Below the pieces are notes generated by a model that saw nothing but the letters and a program-made list of their open reading frames with translations, was not told the DNA's origin and searched no databases. Shown one piece after another: positions 38,121 through 49,495 of a stretch of 64,000 nt of DNA. Each line of letters begins with the position of its first letter. Within the stretch, counting starts at the first letter, position 1. Made by a program: the position numbers and the translations under genes. The stretch covers positions 27,191,137 to 27,255,136 of the forward strand of contig JARWKL010000014.1 of NCBI GenBank assembly GCA_029961685.1. The letters are read 5' to 3'. Source of the DNA: Aristolochia californica. Its lineage: Eukaryota > Streptophyta > Magnoliopsida > Piperales > Aristolochiaceae.

Positions 38121-39313
38121 TTAGGGATAGGGGAAGGCATACTTTTGGCCCCTAATATTTGTGGCCTAGAGGGCTTTGATGCCTGCTTATACAGTGCCTC
38201 AGGGTACCATCTTTAACAAGTTTGGGCCAGCTTTTGCTCTCCCTCCTCTTTTCCGGAGTCCTCATAACAGTTCTTCATATAGCAACTTCCAGCAAGTGGG
38301 AGGATCCTATGGAAGATAACCTATTGTTATCGTTCCTTAGTTCCTTCGATAGGAAAGCAATAACAGAAGTCTTAATGGATTTTCCTCTTACTATTTGAAG
38401 CTTAATGAAGAAGCTGCTTCTTGAAATTCTGACTTGAGCTAGCACATTCAAAGGGCTTCCTCCATTGCCCCTGGCTCAAACTTTTGACTTTGAAGGTAAT
38501 TGATTGGGGGATATTCCTAGTTGCGGTTCGTATCGGAGGAATCATGAGGGTCCAATTCTACTATCTTTTTGAGGTCCTGTAGGAAGACAAAGCTAAATAC
38601 TGAAGTAGAAACTAAGATGTTGCTTCGATGGTTAAAGTTATACAAATGAAATTCATCTTTTTCTAATGATAATAGAAGGTTACTCGCCATTGTTATCAGG
38701 AGGTAAGCATCTTGCTTCGATCACTTCATGTAAATCCTTTTTCTTTGGAGTACAAGCTGAGTCGCCGTTACAATCTATTGTTATCAAAATACAAATAAAG
38801 CGAAACCAGATTACTGTGACTGCATGTCTGGAGGTTTGACCTCGGGCTCTCAGTAGCAGATACCATATTAAATGGGTCTGTATCTGACTTTACAAATCAT
38901 TAAACCATTAGTGCACTTCTGGAGCTCACCTGCATTTGAAAATCAAACCAGAATGGTAAGATCCAGTACCTGCTTCTGCCCGCGAATAGCGTTTGTCTGC
39001 TACTGGCTTTTTTCTTTTCTTTTGGTGAACCAAAAAGTCTTGGAACCTTTTCAAGTGATTCATATTTCAAACCTTCGCTTTGACTTGTCCTCCATCACAT
39101 CTAACAAAAAGAAAGAACAAATAATCAGTGCCGGCCGGTAGGTGGGTTGTCCCTTTTGTCTTCCACTTTTGTAAATTCATGACAAACATAAAAAGCTATA
39201 TAAAACAATATGAATACTTTCTCGACACAATGGCCTCTTTTCTCTCTTTTCACTACAACAATACGGGAGAGGAATCTCTTGCCCATTTCCTCCCTTATAC
39301 AGGAAGACGGTAT
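38121..39313. other. Intergenic, nothing recognised
   Basis: Open frames at 38872-39141 and 39128-39319 show no domain or splice context. The right edge is the 5' boundary of the copia element. Confidence 0.4.
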
Positions 39314-39496
39314 TATTAAGATTTATTCTGAAATTTTTTCTCTTAAAGAGAAATCATGTAAATATTCTGTAAATCCAGTGATTGTGTAATCCTGTTAATT
39401 ACTCATAATTCTTCCATATATATTTTGTAAAACGGCTATTTAAGCCGATGATGTGAATGAGAAAATATGAAAGTAATTGAAGTAGTATTTTTTAGT
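39314..39496 (+). repeat. 5' LTR of the copia element
   Basis: It is 183 bp, starts TATTAAGATTTATTCTG and ends at GTATTTTTTAGT, next to the primer site. A palindromic GGCTATTTAAGCC with a TATTTAA core (TATA-like) lies near 39,434-39,446. It pairs with 43730-43912, with visible substitutions but equal length. Confidence 0.85.
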
Positions 39497-39545
39497 TGGT
39501 ATCAGAGCAGAAGAATCCTTCTCATTCTCGTCTCGTCGCCGAAGA

Positions 39546-39607
39546 ACAGAGCTAAAGCTCTGTCCCGTAGTCTCTCCCGTAGCCAAAGAACAGAGCTGCA
39601 ACTCTGT
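39546..39607 (+). repeat. Paired hairpins downstream of the primer site
   Basis: ACAGAGCT-AA-AGCTCTGT (39546-39563) is a perfect 8-bp stem. A related ACAGAG...CTCTGT hairpin (39590-39607) follows 44 bp later, with similar flanks (AAAGAACAGAGCT). They sit 50-110 bases after the 5' LTR in the element leader. Confidence 0.8.
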
Positions 39608-40242
39608 CCAAAAAAAAAAAAATCAGAGCTGGTATGCTCCGTGAACAAACAAGACGCTGTTTGCGTTTCTCTTTAGCAGTTACTGTAACACAAAATCGCC
39701 GCCACCCGAACTCCCGAAATCTGCTGACAAGCCGCCACTGAACCACCTTCCGGCGATCGGCACCAACGGCACCGACGCAGAAGATGAAGAGCTGCACCTA
39801 GAGCTCGATTTATCTCCGTCGTCGCCCCCACTTCGGCAGACTGTCCAGACGACGCTGATGACTGAAGCCGATTCATCGCTCGGCCTTCTAACATACCGCC
39901 AGCCCGAACGTCGTCGGCGAAGAAGAAGCCGCATCGTAGACGAAGAAGACGAAGGAATGAAAAAAAAAAGAAAATTTTTTTTGCTTCCGTTAACTTAGGC
40001 CCACCCGCATTTTATTTTTCTGGCGGGTCGCGACCACTTTTCGGACCGGACCGGAAACAGATACCCAACCTTGGTCAACCCATTGGCAGACCGGACCAGA
40101 TCGGGCCCAAAAAAAATTATTCAGAAGCGGACCGAACCGGTTCTCTGACCGGATCAAATCAGAGACCCAAATCGGGTCCACCCAGCGAACCAGACCAGTA
40201 TTTTTTGGGTGATCATCACCGATCTACCGATCTTCTTGCATC

Positions 40243-43200
40243 ATGTTGAAGGAATCAAAACCAGATCGTATTTGTACTCATTGTGGTGAGACTGGGCATA
40301 TAAAATCAAGATGTTATGAACTTATTGGGTATCCAAAATGGTGGGATCCTACTAAAGCGCCTCCCAAACGAAGCACTAAACCAAATAATCATGCTTCCGT
40401 TGCAGTAGCAGAACCCTCCACCTCCGCTACATCCGAAAAGGTTCTTAATACTTCCACTCCTATTAGAAATAGTGAATGGATAATTGATTTTGGTGTTACT
40501 GATCATATGACCTTTGACAATCATCATGTTGAAAGTATGAAACCATCTGAACAACATATTTTATCTACAACAAATAGTACTCCCTCTCACGTTATTGGAG
40601 AAGGTTCCATCACTCTCACTGAAAATCTGAGTCTTGATTCTGTATTAGTTGTTCCAACCCTCAATCATAATTTATTATCAGTGGCTCAAATAACTCGTAC
40701 TTTGCATTGTATTGTGATTTTTTGGCCTAACCATTGTGTGTTTAAGGACATTCGAACTCAAAAGACAATTGGTTATGGTACTAGAAGGGAAAAACTCAAT
40801 TACCTTGATCTAAAGCCAGAGAGTTCTCATCAGTTAGCTCAAGCATTCTCCGTGAATAAATCTGTAGAAATAAGATTTGGTTATGGCATAAAAGGTTGGG
40901 TCACTCATCTTTTGGTTATTTAAAGAAACTGTTTCCGAAACTATTTGCTAGATTATCTGTTTCAAATTTTAAGTGTGAGGTATGTAAATTGGCTAAAAGT
41001 CATCGTGTTCTATTTCAAATAAGCATGAATAGGAGTCCAACTCCCTTTATGATTATCCACTCTGATGTTTGGGGTCCAACAAATATAACCTCTCTGAGTG
41101 ATAAACGGTGGTTTGTTTCCTTTATTGATGATCGCACTAGGATGACTTGGATTGGCTTAATGAAATAAAAAAGCGAAGTTAGTTCACTGTTCAAACAATT
41201 TCACAAAATGATAGCCACTCAGTACCATTCTACAATACAAACTCTCCGTAGTGACAATGGTGGAGAATTTGTCAATCAATGTTTGAAAGAATATCTAGAT
41301 GATCATGGTATTAGTCATCAAACTACTTGTCCGTACACCCCTCAACAAAATGGGGTCGCAGAGCGTAAGAACCACCAACTTCTTGAGGTTGTTCGTGCTT
41401 TCTTGTTTGAAACTCATATGTCGGCTAGTTATTGGGGTGAAGCCATCACAACTGCAACTTATCTTATTAACCGAATACCATTGAGTGCGTTACAATTTAA
41501 GACTCCCTTGAGTGTTCTTCATGAAGCTATAAGTTTACCTACTATGCTGAATCTGCCACCTAGAGTTTTTGGGTGTGTAGTATTTGTTCATCTTCATAAG
41601 CCATTGAGAAATTAATTGAAACCTCGAGCTCTCAAGTGTATCTTTGTTGGTTATGCTCAACATCATAACTCACAAATTGTATGTCATTCATTATGTGGTA
41701 TTTCATGAAGATCACATGTATTATTCTACTCCCGAATCTTCAATTCATGGGGATAACAGGATTGAATTGCAGACCCTTAATCATCATTTGGATATCTTGG
41801 ATACTACAAGTGGTAAGTATTCAGATTACAACAGTGAGCATCAAAATGATACAAATGAGTATGATTCACTGGATGGAGACAGACAAGACCAGATGGAAGT
41901 GATGCAACCAAAGTCTCAGCCGACATCTTCACAGGATGGAGACAGATAAGACCAAATGGAAGTGATGCAACCAGAGTCTCAGTCGACATCTTCCCCCCTT
42001 CATAATGTACCAATCATGTCTAAGCCTCAGGTAAGTTCCGAAACTCAACTAAGAGTGCTACCTCATCTAACCACAAGAGGAAAACCTAGAGTTAATTATG
42101 AACCTCTTCTTACCTCTAAATCTCAGTATCCCATGCATAAATTTGTGTCTTATCATAGATTGTCAAAGGCAAATGAAGTATTTGTGAATCAATTATCTGT
42201 TATATCTATTCCTAATAGTGTGCAATAAGCCTTGAAAGATCCAAAGTGGAAAGAAGTCATGAATGAAGAAATGAGGTCCCTTTAAAAGAATTCAAAATGG
42301 GAAGTGGTTGACCTACCTGTAGGAAAGACACTAGTCGGATGCAGGTGGGTATTTACCATTAAATATAAACCGTTGGCACCATTGAAAGGTTCAAAGCAAG
42401 ACTAATCGCCAAAGGATATACTCAACCCTACGAGATCGATTATATGGTGACATTCACGAATTCTACTATCTCTGGTTGTGAATCTTGACTGACCCTTATA
42501 TCAGTTTGATGTTAAAAATGCATTTTTGCACGGAGATCTCCAAGGAGAAATATATATGAAATTACCTCCAGGATGTATTATGCAAAATAAAGGATGCAAA
42601 CAAATATGTAAACTGAGGAAATCCCTACATGGTTTGAAGTAGTCCCCGAGGGCGTGGTTTGGAAGGTTCACAAATTTTATGAAATCTATTGGATACAAGC
42701 AAAGCAACTCAAATAATACTCTCTTCCTGAAATATAACAAGGAGGCCATCACAACTCTTATTGCGTATGTTGATGATATGATATTAACGGGGATTGATCC
42801 AGAAGAAAAGAAAGCATAACAAAGTCATCTTGCTAGAGAATTTGAAATGAAAGATCTTGGCTACTTAAAAATATTTTTTTGGTATTGAAGTGTCACAATC
42901 CAAAGAGGGAATTTTTCTATCTCAACGAAAATATGCTTTGGATTTATTGAAGGAAACTGGTATGACAACATGTAGTCCAGTCAGTACTCCTATGGAAGAA
43001 AATTTGAAACTGGAACACATTCAGATCAAGTCCTTGCTAACAAGGAACGTTATCAGAGAATAGTTGGGAGGTTAATGTATCTTGCATATACCAGACCAGA
43101 TTTAACTTATGTACTAAGTGTGGTTAGTCAGTTTATGCACTTTCCAAGTGAAGAACATATGAATGCCGTCAACCGTATCCTGCGCTACTTGAAATCATCT

Positions 43201-43689
43201 CCAGGGAAAGGAATTTTATTTAAAAAGGGAGGTGACTTGAAAATTGAAGGTTATATCGATGCCGATTGGGTTGGGTCCACAGAGGATCGACGGTCTACAT
43301 CTGGATACTTTACATTTGTAGGTGGAAATTTGGTCACTTGGAGAAGTAAAAAACAAGAGGTGGTGGCTAGATCGTCAGCTGAAGCCGAATACAGGGGAAT
43401 GGCCAAGGCAATATGTGAATTATTATGGATAAAAAATATGATACAAGAACTACATATTGAGCAAACAAGTCCTATGAAATTATACTGTGATAGTAAGGCA
43501 GCATGTGATATTGCCCACAACCCAGTCCAGCATGATAGAAATAAATATGTTAAAGTTGATAAACACTTTATTAAAGAAAAGTTAGAAGCAAGAGTCATTG
43601 AAGTCCCTCATGTTCGATCTGAGGATCAGCTTGCCGATGTGCTAACCAAGGCAGTGTCTTACCGAACTTTTAACAATTGTCTTGACTAA
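40243..43689 (+). pseudogene. copia gag-pol, broken
   Basis: The frame opens with a CCHC zinc knuckle (CTHCGETGHIKSRC). Protease follows, with catalytic Asp at 40486-40488 in IIDFGVTDHMT, where the usual D-S-G is D-F-G. A frame change at about 40,896 leads into the integrase zinc-binding end (CEVCKLAKSHR) and core (IHSDVWGP, then LRSDNGGEF and TPQQNGVAERKN), interrupted by a TAA at 41,166. RT is scattered over 42,230-42,990 with several stops; its active site YVDDM is at 42766-42780. RNase H is intact at 43075-43689 (DADWVGS, RRSTSGY, SSAEAEYRGM, YCDSKAACDIA). Confidence 0.9.
41871..41996 (+). repeat. 63-bp in-frame tandem duplication in copia linker
   Basis: Two adjacent 63-bp copies (41871-41933 and 41934-41996) start GGATGGAGACAGA and carry the QMEVMQP.SQ.TSS stretch between integrase and RT. 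Divergence is about six bases. The second copy has acquired a TAA (AGACAGATAAGAC) that ends the frame. Confidence 0.88.
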
Positions 43690-43729
43690 TTGGGCATGAG
43701 TGATATCTATGCACCAACTTGAGGGGAAG

Positions 43730-43912
43730 TGTTAAGATTTACTATGAGATTTCTTCCCTTAAGGAGAAATCATATAAATATTATGTAAATCCGGTGATTG
43801 TGTAATCCCGTTAATCACTCATAATTCTTTCTTGTATATTCTGTAAAACGGCTATTTAAGCCGATGATTTGAATGAGAAAATATGAAAGTAATTGAAGTA
43901 GTATTTTTGAGT
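43730..43912 (+). repeat. 3' LTR of the copia element
   Basis: It starts TGTTAAGATTTACTATG right after the polypurine tract and ends GTATTTTTGAGT before GGTAT. It has the same 183-bp length as the 5' LTR. The 3' end lacks the usual CA, so the last bases of the boundary are uncertain by a few positions. Confidence 0.82.
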
Positions 43913-43917
43913 GGTAT

Positions 43918-45000
43918 AAGCTCATTTCCTCCCTCTACCTTTCATTAGTTGAGCAAGAGTTAAAGAGCGTGGGTTTACTTCCTTTCCATCTTCTCCCTAA
44001 TTGTTGTTCTATCTTTTTAAATATGTTGATGATGTTTATAATGTCAATATTATATAAAACATTAACTCAAACATGGTCCAACGACCTACGAAAAATCCGA
44101 AATGGGGTTAGGTTTTAGATCAACTGAAACAAAATAAGTACGTAATACTAAAGCAACCAAATAGGCACACATTATATAACTATGAGTTACAAAACCGACC
44201 CTGAGTTTGCAAATGTGTTATATATTTTGAAATTAAGCCATTAAGGATTAAATTGATGGGCTATATAGGGTTGAGTGGAATTCTTATTTTTTATTATAAA
44301 TTTAGCCTATGGAAGAGGCATCGTATGTATTAGAATTTTATGCAAGTGACCCTTACACTGTGTTTAGTCAAATCTTGTATAGGCAAGACCAAAACCTCAA
44401 CTCACATCAATTAAAAAAACTTTCAGGTGGTGATTGTGTTATTGGTATGTAGTGGGTTGGCTACTTACTAATTGAAAGACATTTGTTTGTCCATTTGTTT
44501 ACTATCCTAAATACCTTATTGGGTCAAGGTTTGTATAGTTTAGTCGATTATTAAAAATTCATTGATGGGTCTAAGCTTAAGTTTTTAGTCGAGGTGTTGT
44601 AAGTGGAAATACTTTCGGAGAGGATATAAAAATCTGAGTTTAGGTTATGAACTGGTATAAATCATGGTGATATCATGTCTTGCTTTATTTGCATTGTATT
44701 TTTGTTTTATATCGAGTTGCAAATAGAATTTGATATAGAAATCAGACAGATTAAAATTGGGAGTAAAATAAAGTCTATTCAGATTAAAATTTGATATAGA
44801 AATCGTGCCCATGGACCATGTTTTTTTTTTTTTCTCAACTGAACCCGGACCAGTGGTGCAATGATAATGAAAAAATGTCTAAAAGTGTCGTCTCCTTCAC
44901 TTACATTTTGACATTCTCGACGAAAGAGAAGAATCGTTTTTAGGGAAAAAAAATCGCACAAAAAGCGGTACGTGCAATGTGCTGGTGTGGTCTGCTCTGG
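43918..45000. other. Intergenic with a degraded dispersed repeat
   Basis: From about 44,330 to 44,720 the sequence is related to 35,370-35,850 (shared words such as TATTAAAAATTCATT/TCCATT, GAGTTTAGGTT and TTTTATATCGA). No gene is visible. The last ~100 bp are next to the 3' end of the receptor kinase and may be its 3'UTR. Confidence 0.4.
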
Positions 45001-47289
45001 CTACGGGGAGGAGACGGACATGGAGGAAGGAGAAATCGGCGGCACCGCAAGACAAACAGCCAGGGCCCTCTCCAAACCTGCAACGATCTCCGGCATGGAA
45101 GGTCGTTGTAGACCCTCCAGCCTCACGCAGTCGGCTGCCAGATATCCCACATAAGCAACGGCCTCGATCTCGTACGGCGTGGGGGGAGGGACACGCGGAT
45201 CCAAGACGCGGTGGATGTTGTCGGAGACAATGTAAGGGATGGCGTAGTCGACGACGTTTCGAGGCGGGCCGCCGCCGTCGGCGTCGATGCGGTGGATGGC
45301 CTTCCGACCTGTGAGCAGCTCCAGGAGAAGCACGCCGAAGCTGTAGACGTCGCTCTTGCTGGTCAGCACCTGCCGGCGGAAGTACTCAGGGTCGATGTAG
45401 CCAATGGTCCCCGCCGCCCGCATCGACAGGTGCGATCGCTCCTCGTCTTCGCCGGGTCCCTTGAGTGACAGCCCGAAGTCGGCCACTTTGGCCGTCCACT
45501 CCTCGTTCAGCAGGATGTTCGACGACTTGATGTCCCGGTGGATCACCGGCGGCACAGCGTACGTGTGCAGGTACTCGATCCCTCGTGCCGCGTCCAGGGC
45601 CACCTTCATCCGCGGGGTCCACTCCATCAAGGGCGACCATTCCAGCTTGTGAAGGTGTTCGTGCAGCGTGCCATTGGCCATGAACTCGTACACCAGCACC
45701 CGCTCCGGTTCCTCATCGCAGAACCCCAGAAGCTGGACCAGGTTCTTGTGGTTCACACGTGAGAGCTGGGCCAGCTCCGATACGAAGGCATGGTCCTTCT
45801 CCTGCCTGCTCCCCGACTCCGCTCGCTTGATAGCCACGTCACGGCCGTCCGGCAGCCTCGCCCGGTATACCGATCCGAATCCCCCGGAGCCCACCAGGTG
45901 ATCCTCGGAGAAGCCGCCGGTTACCTCCGCCAGTACGTGCAATGGGAACTCCTCCAACCGTTCCAAGGGGCCCAGTGTTCCATACCGAGAGCGGGTAGAG
46001 CCGGCTGGTGGCGCCTCTCCTTCCAACCGACCGGAGTCGTGGACCCGGCTGCAGCTCTTTCCGAGGCAAAACCGGAGGATCAGGAAATAAGCTGCGATCA
46101 CGAGAGCTACAGTCGAACCCACGGCTCCCACGACCAGAAAAGCCAAGTTGGCCCTGGACAAGCGACGGCGTCCTGACCCGGACGTCGTCGTCGGCTGAAG
46201 TGGTTCCTTTACCGGTGGGCACGGCATGCAGATGGCTCCGGCGGAGCAGAGACTCTCGGAATCCGGCAGAGAGGAGCATGGACAAGCGGTGATCCTGCAG
46301 GTACCCGGGAGTACCCGGTCGAAGACCCTGTAGTAACTGTTATTATTATCGGACGCCAAGATTTTACTTCCCCAGCAGACTAAGGAGTAATTGTACGCAA
46401 AGACGCCGCAAAAAACGCCTCCCTGCCCTAGGATTGCCACGAACTCATCTCGTCTGAGACCCTCTGGCAGCCGAAAATCCTCCGCCCAGCACACCGCCGT
46501 TCCGTTCAAACGTAGGGCACAGCTCCGATTGCCGCCAGACGCCAAAGCCTGGAATTCGCCCGACGGAGGGGACCGCCCGCCTGGTCCCCAGCATTGCAAC
46601 ATCCCGTTCAATGAAATCGAGCAAGCGTGGGGCAATCCGGCCGCCACCGCACTATAATTCCCCCGCGGAGAAATGGCAATAATCTCTCTATCGAGTCCCA
46701 AACACTGAACATTGCCATTACGAGACAACCCGCAGACGAAGTCTCCCCCGACGGCGATCCTCGAGAGGTTAAGGAGGTCGGGCACATCGAAGGTCGGCCA
46801 TTGCCAGCACTGGAGGCGGCTGGTCCCGGTCACAACTCCGCACAGGTGAGTAGCACCGGCTGCAAGCTCATCCAGAGCCGGGCCCGAGTAAATCCTCTTG
46901 CTGGTCAGGTCGGTACCATCACGTCCTCTCCGAAATGCTAGGACCGTACCGTCGTTGGTGAATCTCCAGCACCGGATCGAGGCATTCGAGGACGAGATGC
47001 CGGGCAAGGTATGGGCGCATACGAACCCCTCTCCACCGGCAACCGCCAAAAGAGGGATGCCAGGAAGGGATATCGGGATGGATACCCAGTTGGGAGAGCT
47101 GGTGCAATTAAGGTAAGATAGACTGTTGCTAGAAGGGATGAGAGCACAAATTATGGTATAATTACTGGTGTGAGAGATTGATACGGTGGAGAGAGAAGAG
47201 CAGGTTAGAGGAAGAGAGGCAATCGAAAAGAAGAAGAAGATGATAGAAGCTCCAGAAAGAACCGAGGGTAGGGAGCCAGCAAGAGCCAT
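45001..47289 (-). CDS. CRINKLY4-related receptor-like kinase (CCR type)
   Basis: Predicted plasma-membrane Ser/Thr receptor kinase of the CRINKLY4-related family, nearest in architecture to CCR3/CCR4. It is a single uninterrupted exon of 762 residues. A signal peptide (about 1-30, MALAGSLPSVLSG) is followed by an RCC1-like repeat ectodomain with repeated F-V-C-G and L-x-C-W motifs. A short Cys-rich segment (CRITACPCSSLPDS...CSAGAICMPCPP) precedes the transmembrane helix at about 382-409. The kinase has its P-loop at 467 (GSGGFGSV), catalytic Lys488, HRD at 584-586 and DFG at 604-606, all intact. The ATG at 47289 is chosen because a signal peptide follows. The frame stays open 86 codons further upstream to 47547, but that part has no signal-peptide character. 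Coding GC is far higher than in flanking DNA. The exact orthologue is not certain. Confidence 0.9.
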   Translation of the reverse strand: MALAGSLPSVLSGASIIFFFFSIASLPLTCSSLSTVSISHTSNYTIICALIPSSNSLSYLNCTSSPNWVSIPISLPGIPLLAVAGGEGFVCAHTLPGISSSNASIRCWRFTNDGTVLAFRRGRDGTDLTSKRIYSGPALDELAAGATHLCGVVTGTSRLQCWQWPTFDVPDLLNLSRIAVGGDFVCGLSRNGNVQCLGLDREIIAISPRGNYSAVAAGLPHACSISLNGMLQCWGPGGRSPPSGEFQALASGGNRSCALRLNGTAVCWAEDFRLPEGLRRDEFVAILGQGGVFCGVFAYNYSLVCWGSKILASDNNNSYYRVFDRVLPGTCRITACPCSSLPDSESLCSAGAICMPCPPVKEPLQPTTTSGSGRRRLSRANLAFLVVGAVGSTVALVIAAYFLILRFCLGKSCSRVHDSGRLEGEAPPAGSTRSRYGTLGPLERLEEFPLHVLAEVTGGFSEDHLVGSGGFGSVYRARLPDGRDVAIKRAESGSRQEKDHAFVSELAQLSRVNHKNLVQLLGFCDEEPERVLVYEFMANGTLHEHLHKLEWSPLMEWTPRMKVALDAARGIEYLHTYAVPPVIHRDIKSSNILLNEEWTAKVADFGLSLKGPGEDEERSHLSMRAAGTIGYIDPEYFRRQVLTSKSDVYSFGVLLLELLTGRKAIHRIDADGGGPPRNVVDYAIPYIVSDNIHRVLDPRVPPPTPYEIEAVAYVGYLAADCVRLEGLQRPSMPEIVAGLERALAVCLAVPPISPSSMSVSSP

Positions 47290-48066
47290 GAAAGTAGTCG
47301 AAAGTTTATTGAGGCGGAGAATTTCATTGTAACAGAAAGGGCAGAGGAAGAGGGGGTGGACACGGGAGGGTTTGATTATTCTGGATGCTGGCTGGGGCCT
47401 TCTTGAGAGAAAAAAAGGCAGACGCGGTTTAGAGTGAGGAAGTGAGGAAAGGGAAGAGATGGTACGAGGACTTGGACCAAAGACGTGAGCGTTGAATTTC
47501 AGGAGATCAAGATGAAAATGAAGATGAAGAGGGAGGAGTGGAGTCAAAATTACAGCTTCGTATAATAACAGAACCTAGCCCGGTAATTTGAGCCACCCGT
47601 TGAAACGCCACAATAGGGGAGCATCGCGTGCGTATTTGACCTGAGTCATGGCGACGTCGACTACGCACGCTGCGGTGCATGGACGGAGAGAGCGTTATTA
47701 AGCAGCAATTGTATCCCTCGTTTAGCATACGTAGGAATATGAGTTGTGTTGTCGAATTCTGTTGTACCTGAGTTCATTATATATGATATGATACTCAAGT
47801 TTTATTCTATTGGGTTCAAAATAACCAAACCAATGCAAGTCCATTGCGACAATTAGGTGGCAATGCACATTGTGACCAACTTAATCTTCTATGAAAGAAG
47901 AAAACACATTGAGATAAATTGTCATTTTGTTTGAGAAAAATTACAAGCTGGTGTCATATCCATGCAATTGTTTCTTTAAAAAAAAATCATCATACAGATA
48001 TTTTCACAAAGACTATTGCAGCAAGACATCTCTCTACCACTTGCTCCAAGCAAGGAATATTTGATG
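47290..48066 (-). other. 5' flank of the CRINKLY4-related kinase
   Basis: It contains the upstream in-frame open stretch (to 47,547), a GC-rich probable 5'UTR and promoter-proximal DNA to about 47,700, then AT-rich intergenic DNA. No upstream gene is seen. The left edge of the copia LTR starts at 48,067. Confidence 0.4.
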
Positions 48067-48522
48067 TGTTAGCACCAGTTTGAAGAGGACCATTAAGAAA
48101 CATTAATGACATATTTTGTAATTAAGTAGATGAGTAGCACAACTTGTAATTTTGTAGGAGTTGAAGTCCCACTTTTCTTTCACTTGTACTAGGGTTTCTA
48201 ACCCCCATCTATAAATAAAAAGGGGGAGAGGTTTGTTAAATTCTAGGGTTCCATGCTTAGAATAATTAGGGTTTATGGGATGGAAGGAGGAGAGGAAAGA
48301 AGGGAGTTTAGGCATGTGCTGCAAAAAAAGGAAACGGAGAACGTGAGGGACATTGAGCACAAATTTTGTGCCCTCTCCCTTAGTTTGATATTTATAATTC
48401 TAGGGTAACAACCCTAACACATGAATACAAAGAAAAAAAAAAGAACATAAAATCTATCATAATTTTAACTCATGTCACTCACTCACTTAATTACAATAAA
48501 TGTCACTTATACTACTTCAACA
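48067..48522 (-). repeat. 3' LTR of copia remnant A (minus strand)
   Basis: It reads TGTTGAAGTAGTATAAG to GGTGCTAACA on the minus strand, 456 bp with TG and CA ends. The polypurine tract GAGGAGGAG lies just upstream on that strand (48,523-48,531). Internal GGGTTGTTACCC and AACCCTAATTAT stretches are leader-like. Confidence 0.75.
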
Positions 48523-48960
48523 CTCCTCCTCAAACTGGTGCAAAAACATCAAATATCCCCAACTTGGTACATGTAGCTCAGAGAGGTTTGCATAAATAAA
48601 TTTTGTGAAAATATCTGTTAATTGGTTCTTGGAAGGAACATATTGCGTGGATATAATGCCTATTTGCAATTTTTCTCGAACAAAATGACTATCAATTTCA
48701 ATGTGCTTTGTTCTTTTATGAAAAACTGGATTGGTTGTAATGTGAATGGTTGCCTGGTCTTCAACAAAACATTTTCTCTATCTACTCTAGTCGACAATAG
48801 TCCAGTCGAAAGGGTTTGTTTTCTAGCATTGTTTGTTGTCCTAAGCTCCCTTGTCCAATCGGATAGTACTGCAAGGCCGGTTAGATGATGTGCATTCTAG
48901 GATGAGTTGCATAGTTTCTTTTTGTATGAGCCATCTGAATGGATCTTGGCTGGTCTAATG
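48523..48960 (-). pseudogene. copia remnant A, RNase H end
   Basis: Minus-strand translation gives [18 protein letters not shown] (about 48,670-48,725), then [18 protein letters not shown], then [11 protein letters not shown] and a stop (in a shifted frame) next to the polypurine tract. This is the standard C-terminal end of copia RNase H. The rest of pol is missing or unrecognisable. Confidence 0.75.
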
Positions 48961-49495
48961 GATATGTTATAAAAAAATTTCTTTGGGGTTTTTTCTGCTA
49001 CAAGGAACTTAATACATCTCATTATTAATTTAAGTGTTTGTTATCATCTAAATCATCTCAATGAGGATCTTGAGAGCAATATATTTAACTTCCATATTAA
49101 ATTGGAATCTACATGTCATAAATACACTATGCTCTTTACTTTAAAATTTGTGCTTTCATGCATGATTCATTGCTGAACACAATCACTTCAAAATTAATTT
49201 TATTCAACAAATTATATTGGGGCTTGAAGTAATTGTTTTCTTCCACATGAAGTATCTTATAAGAGCTACATTCATAAAAAAAAATTTAGTTTATCGGAAA
49301 AGAGATTTTACTTTGAGAATTTAATAAGTTATTATCATAAATTTAAAGGGCACATAGGAAGGTTGTATCTTTGTTTGAGTTTGTATTGAGAAATAAGTGT
49401 ACTTAAGAGGCAATATATGAGCTATAAGTGTATGCAAACTTGCATTCTATTTAATCAAGTATTTTATAGGCAAAATCAAACCTCTCAATTATTTT
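48961..49495. other. Interior of copia remnant A or spacer, unrecognised
   Basis: AT-rich, with no motif I can assign. It lies between the RNase H scrap of remnant A and the LTR-like DNA of remnant B, so it is probably decayed retroelement sequence. Confidence 0.35.

Larger units (their letters stand above)
39314..43912 (+). mobile_element. Ty1/copia retrotransposon, gag-deleted, degenerate
   Basis: The element is 4,599 bp with two 183-bp LTRs (39314-39496 and 43730-43912). A GGTAT duplication is the likely TSD (39309-39313 and 43913-43917). The tRNA-iMet primer site TGGTATCAGAGCAG starts at 39497, and the polypurine tract GAGGGGAAG ends at 43729. Domain order is gag zinc knuckle, protease, integrase, RT, RNase H, which defines copia. 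The N-terminal two-thirds of gag is missing, and pol is split by stops and frameshifts, so it cannot move by itself. The LTRs are very short for a copia element. The 5' LTR starts TA instead of TG. Confidence 0.9.

Noticed and set aside
45404..46657. Several plus-strand frames opposite the receptor kinase
   Set aside because: Antisense shadows of a GC-rich coding region, where stops are rare.
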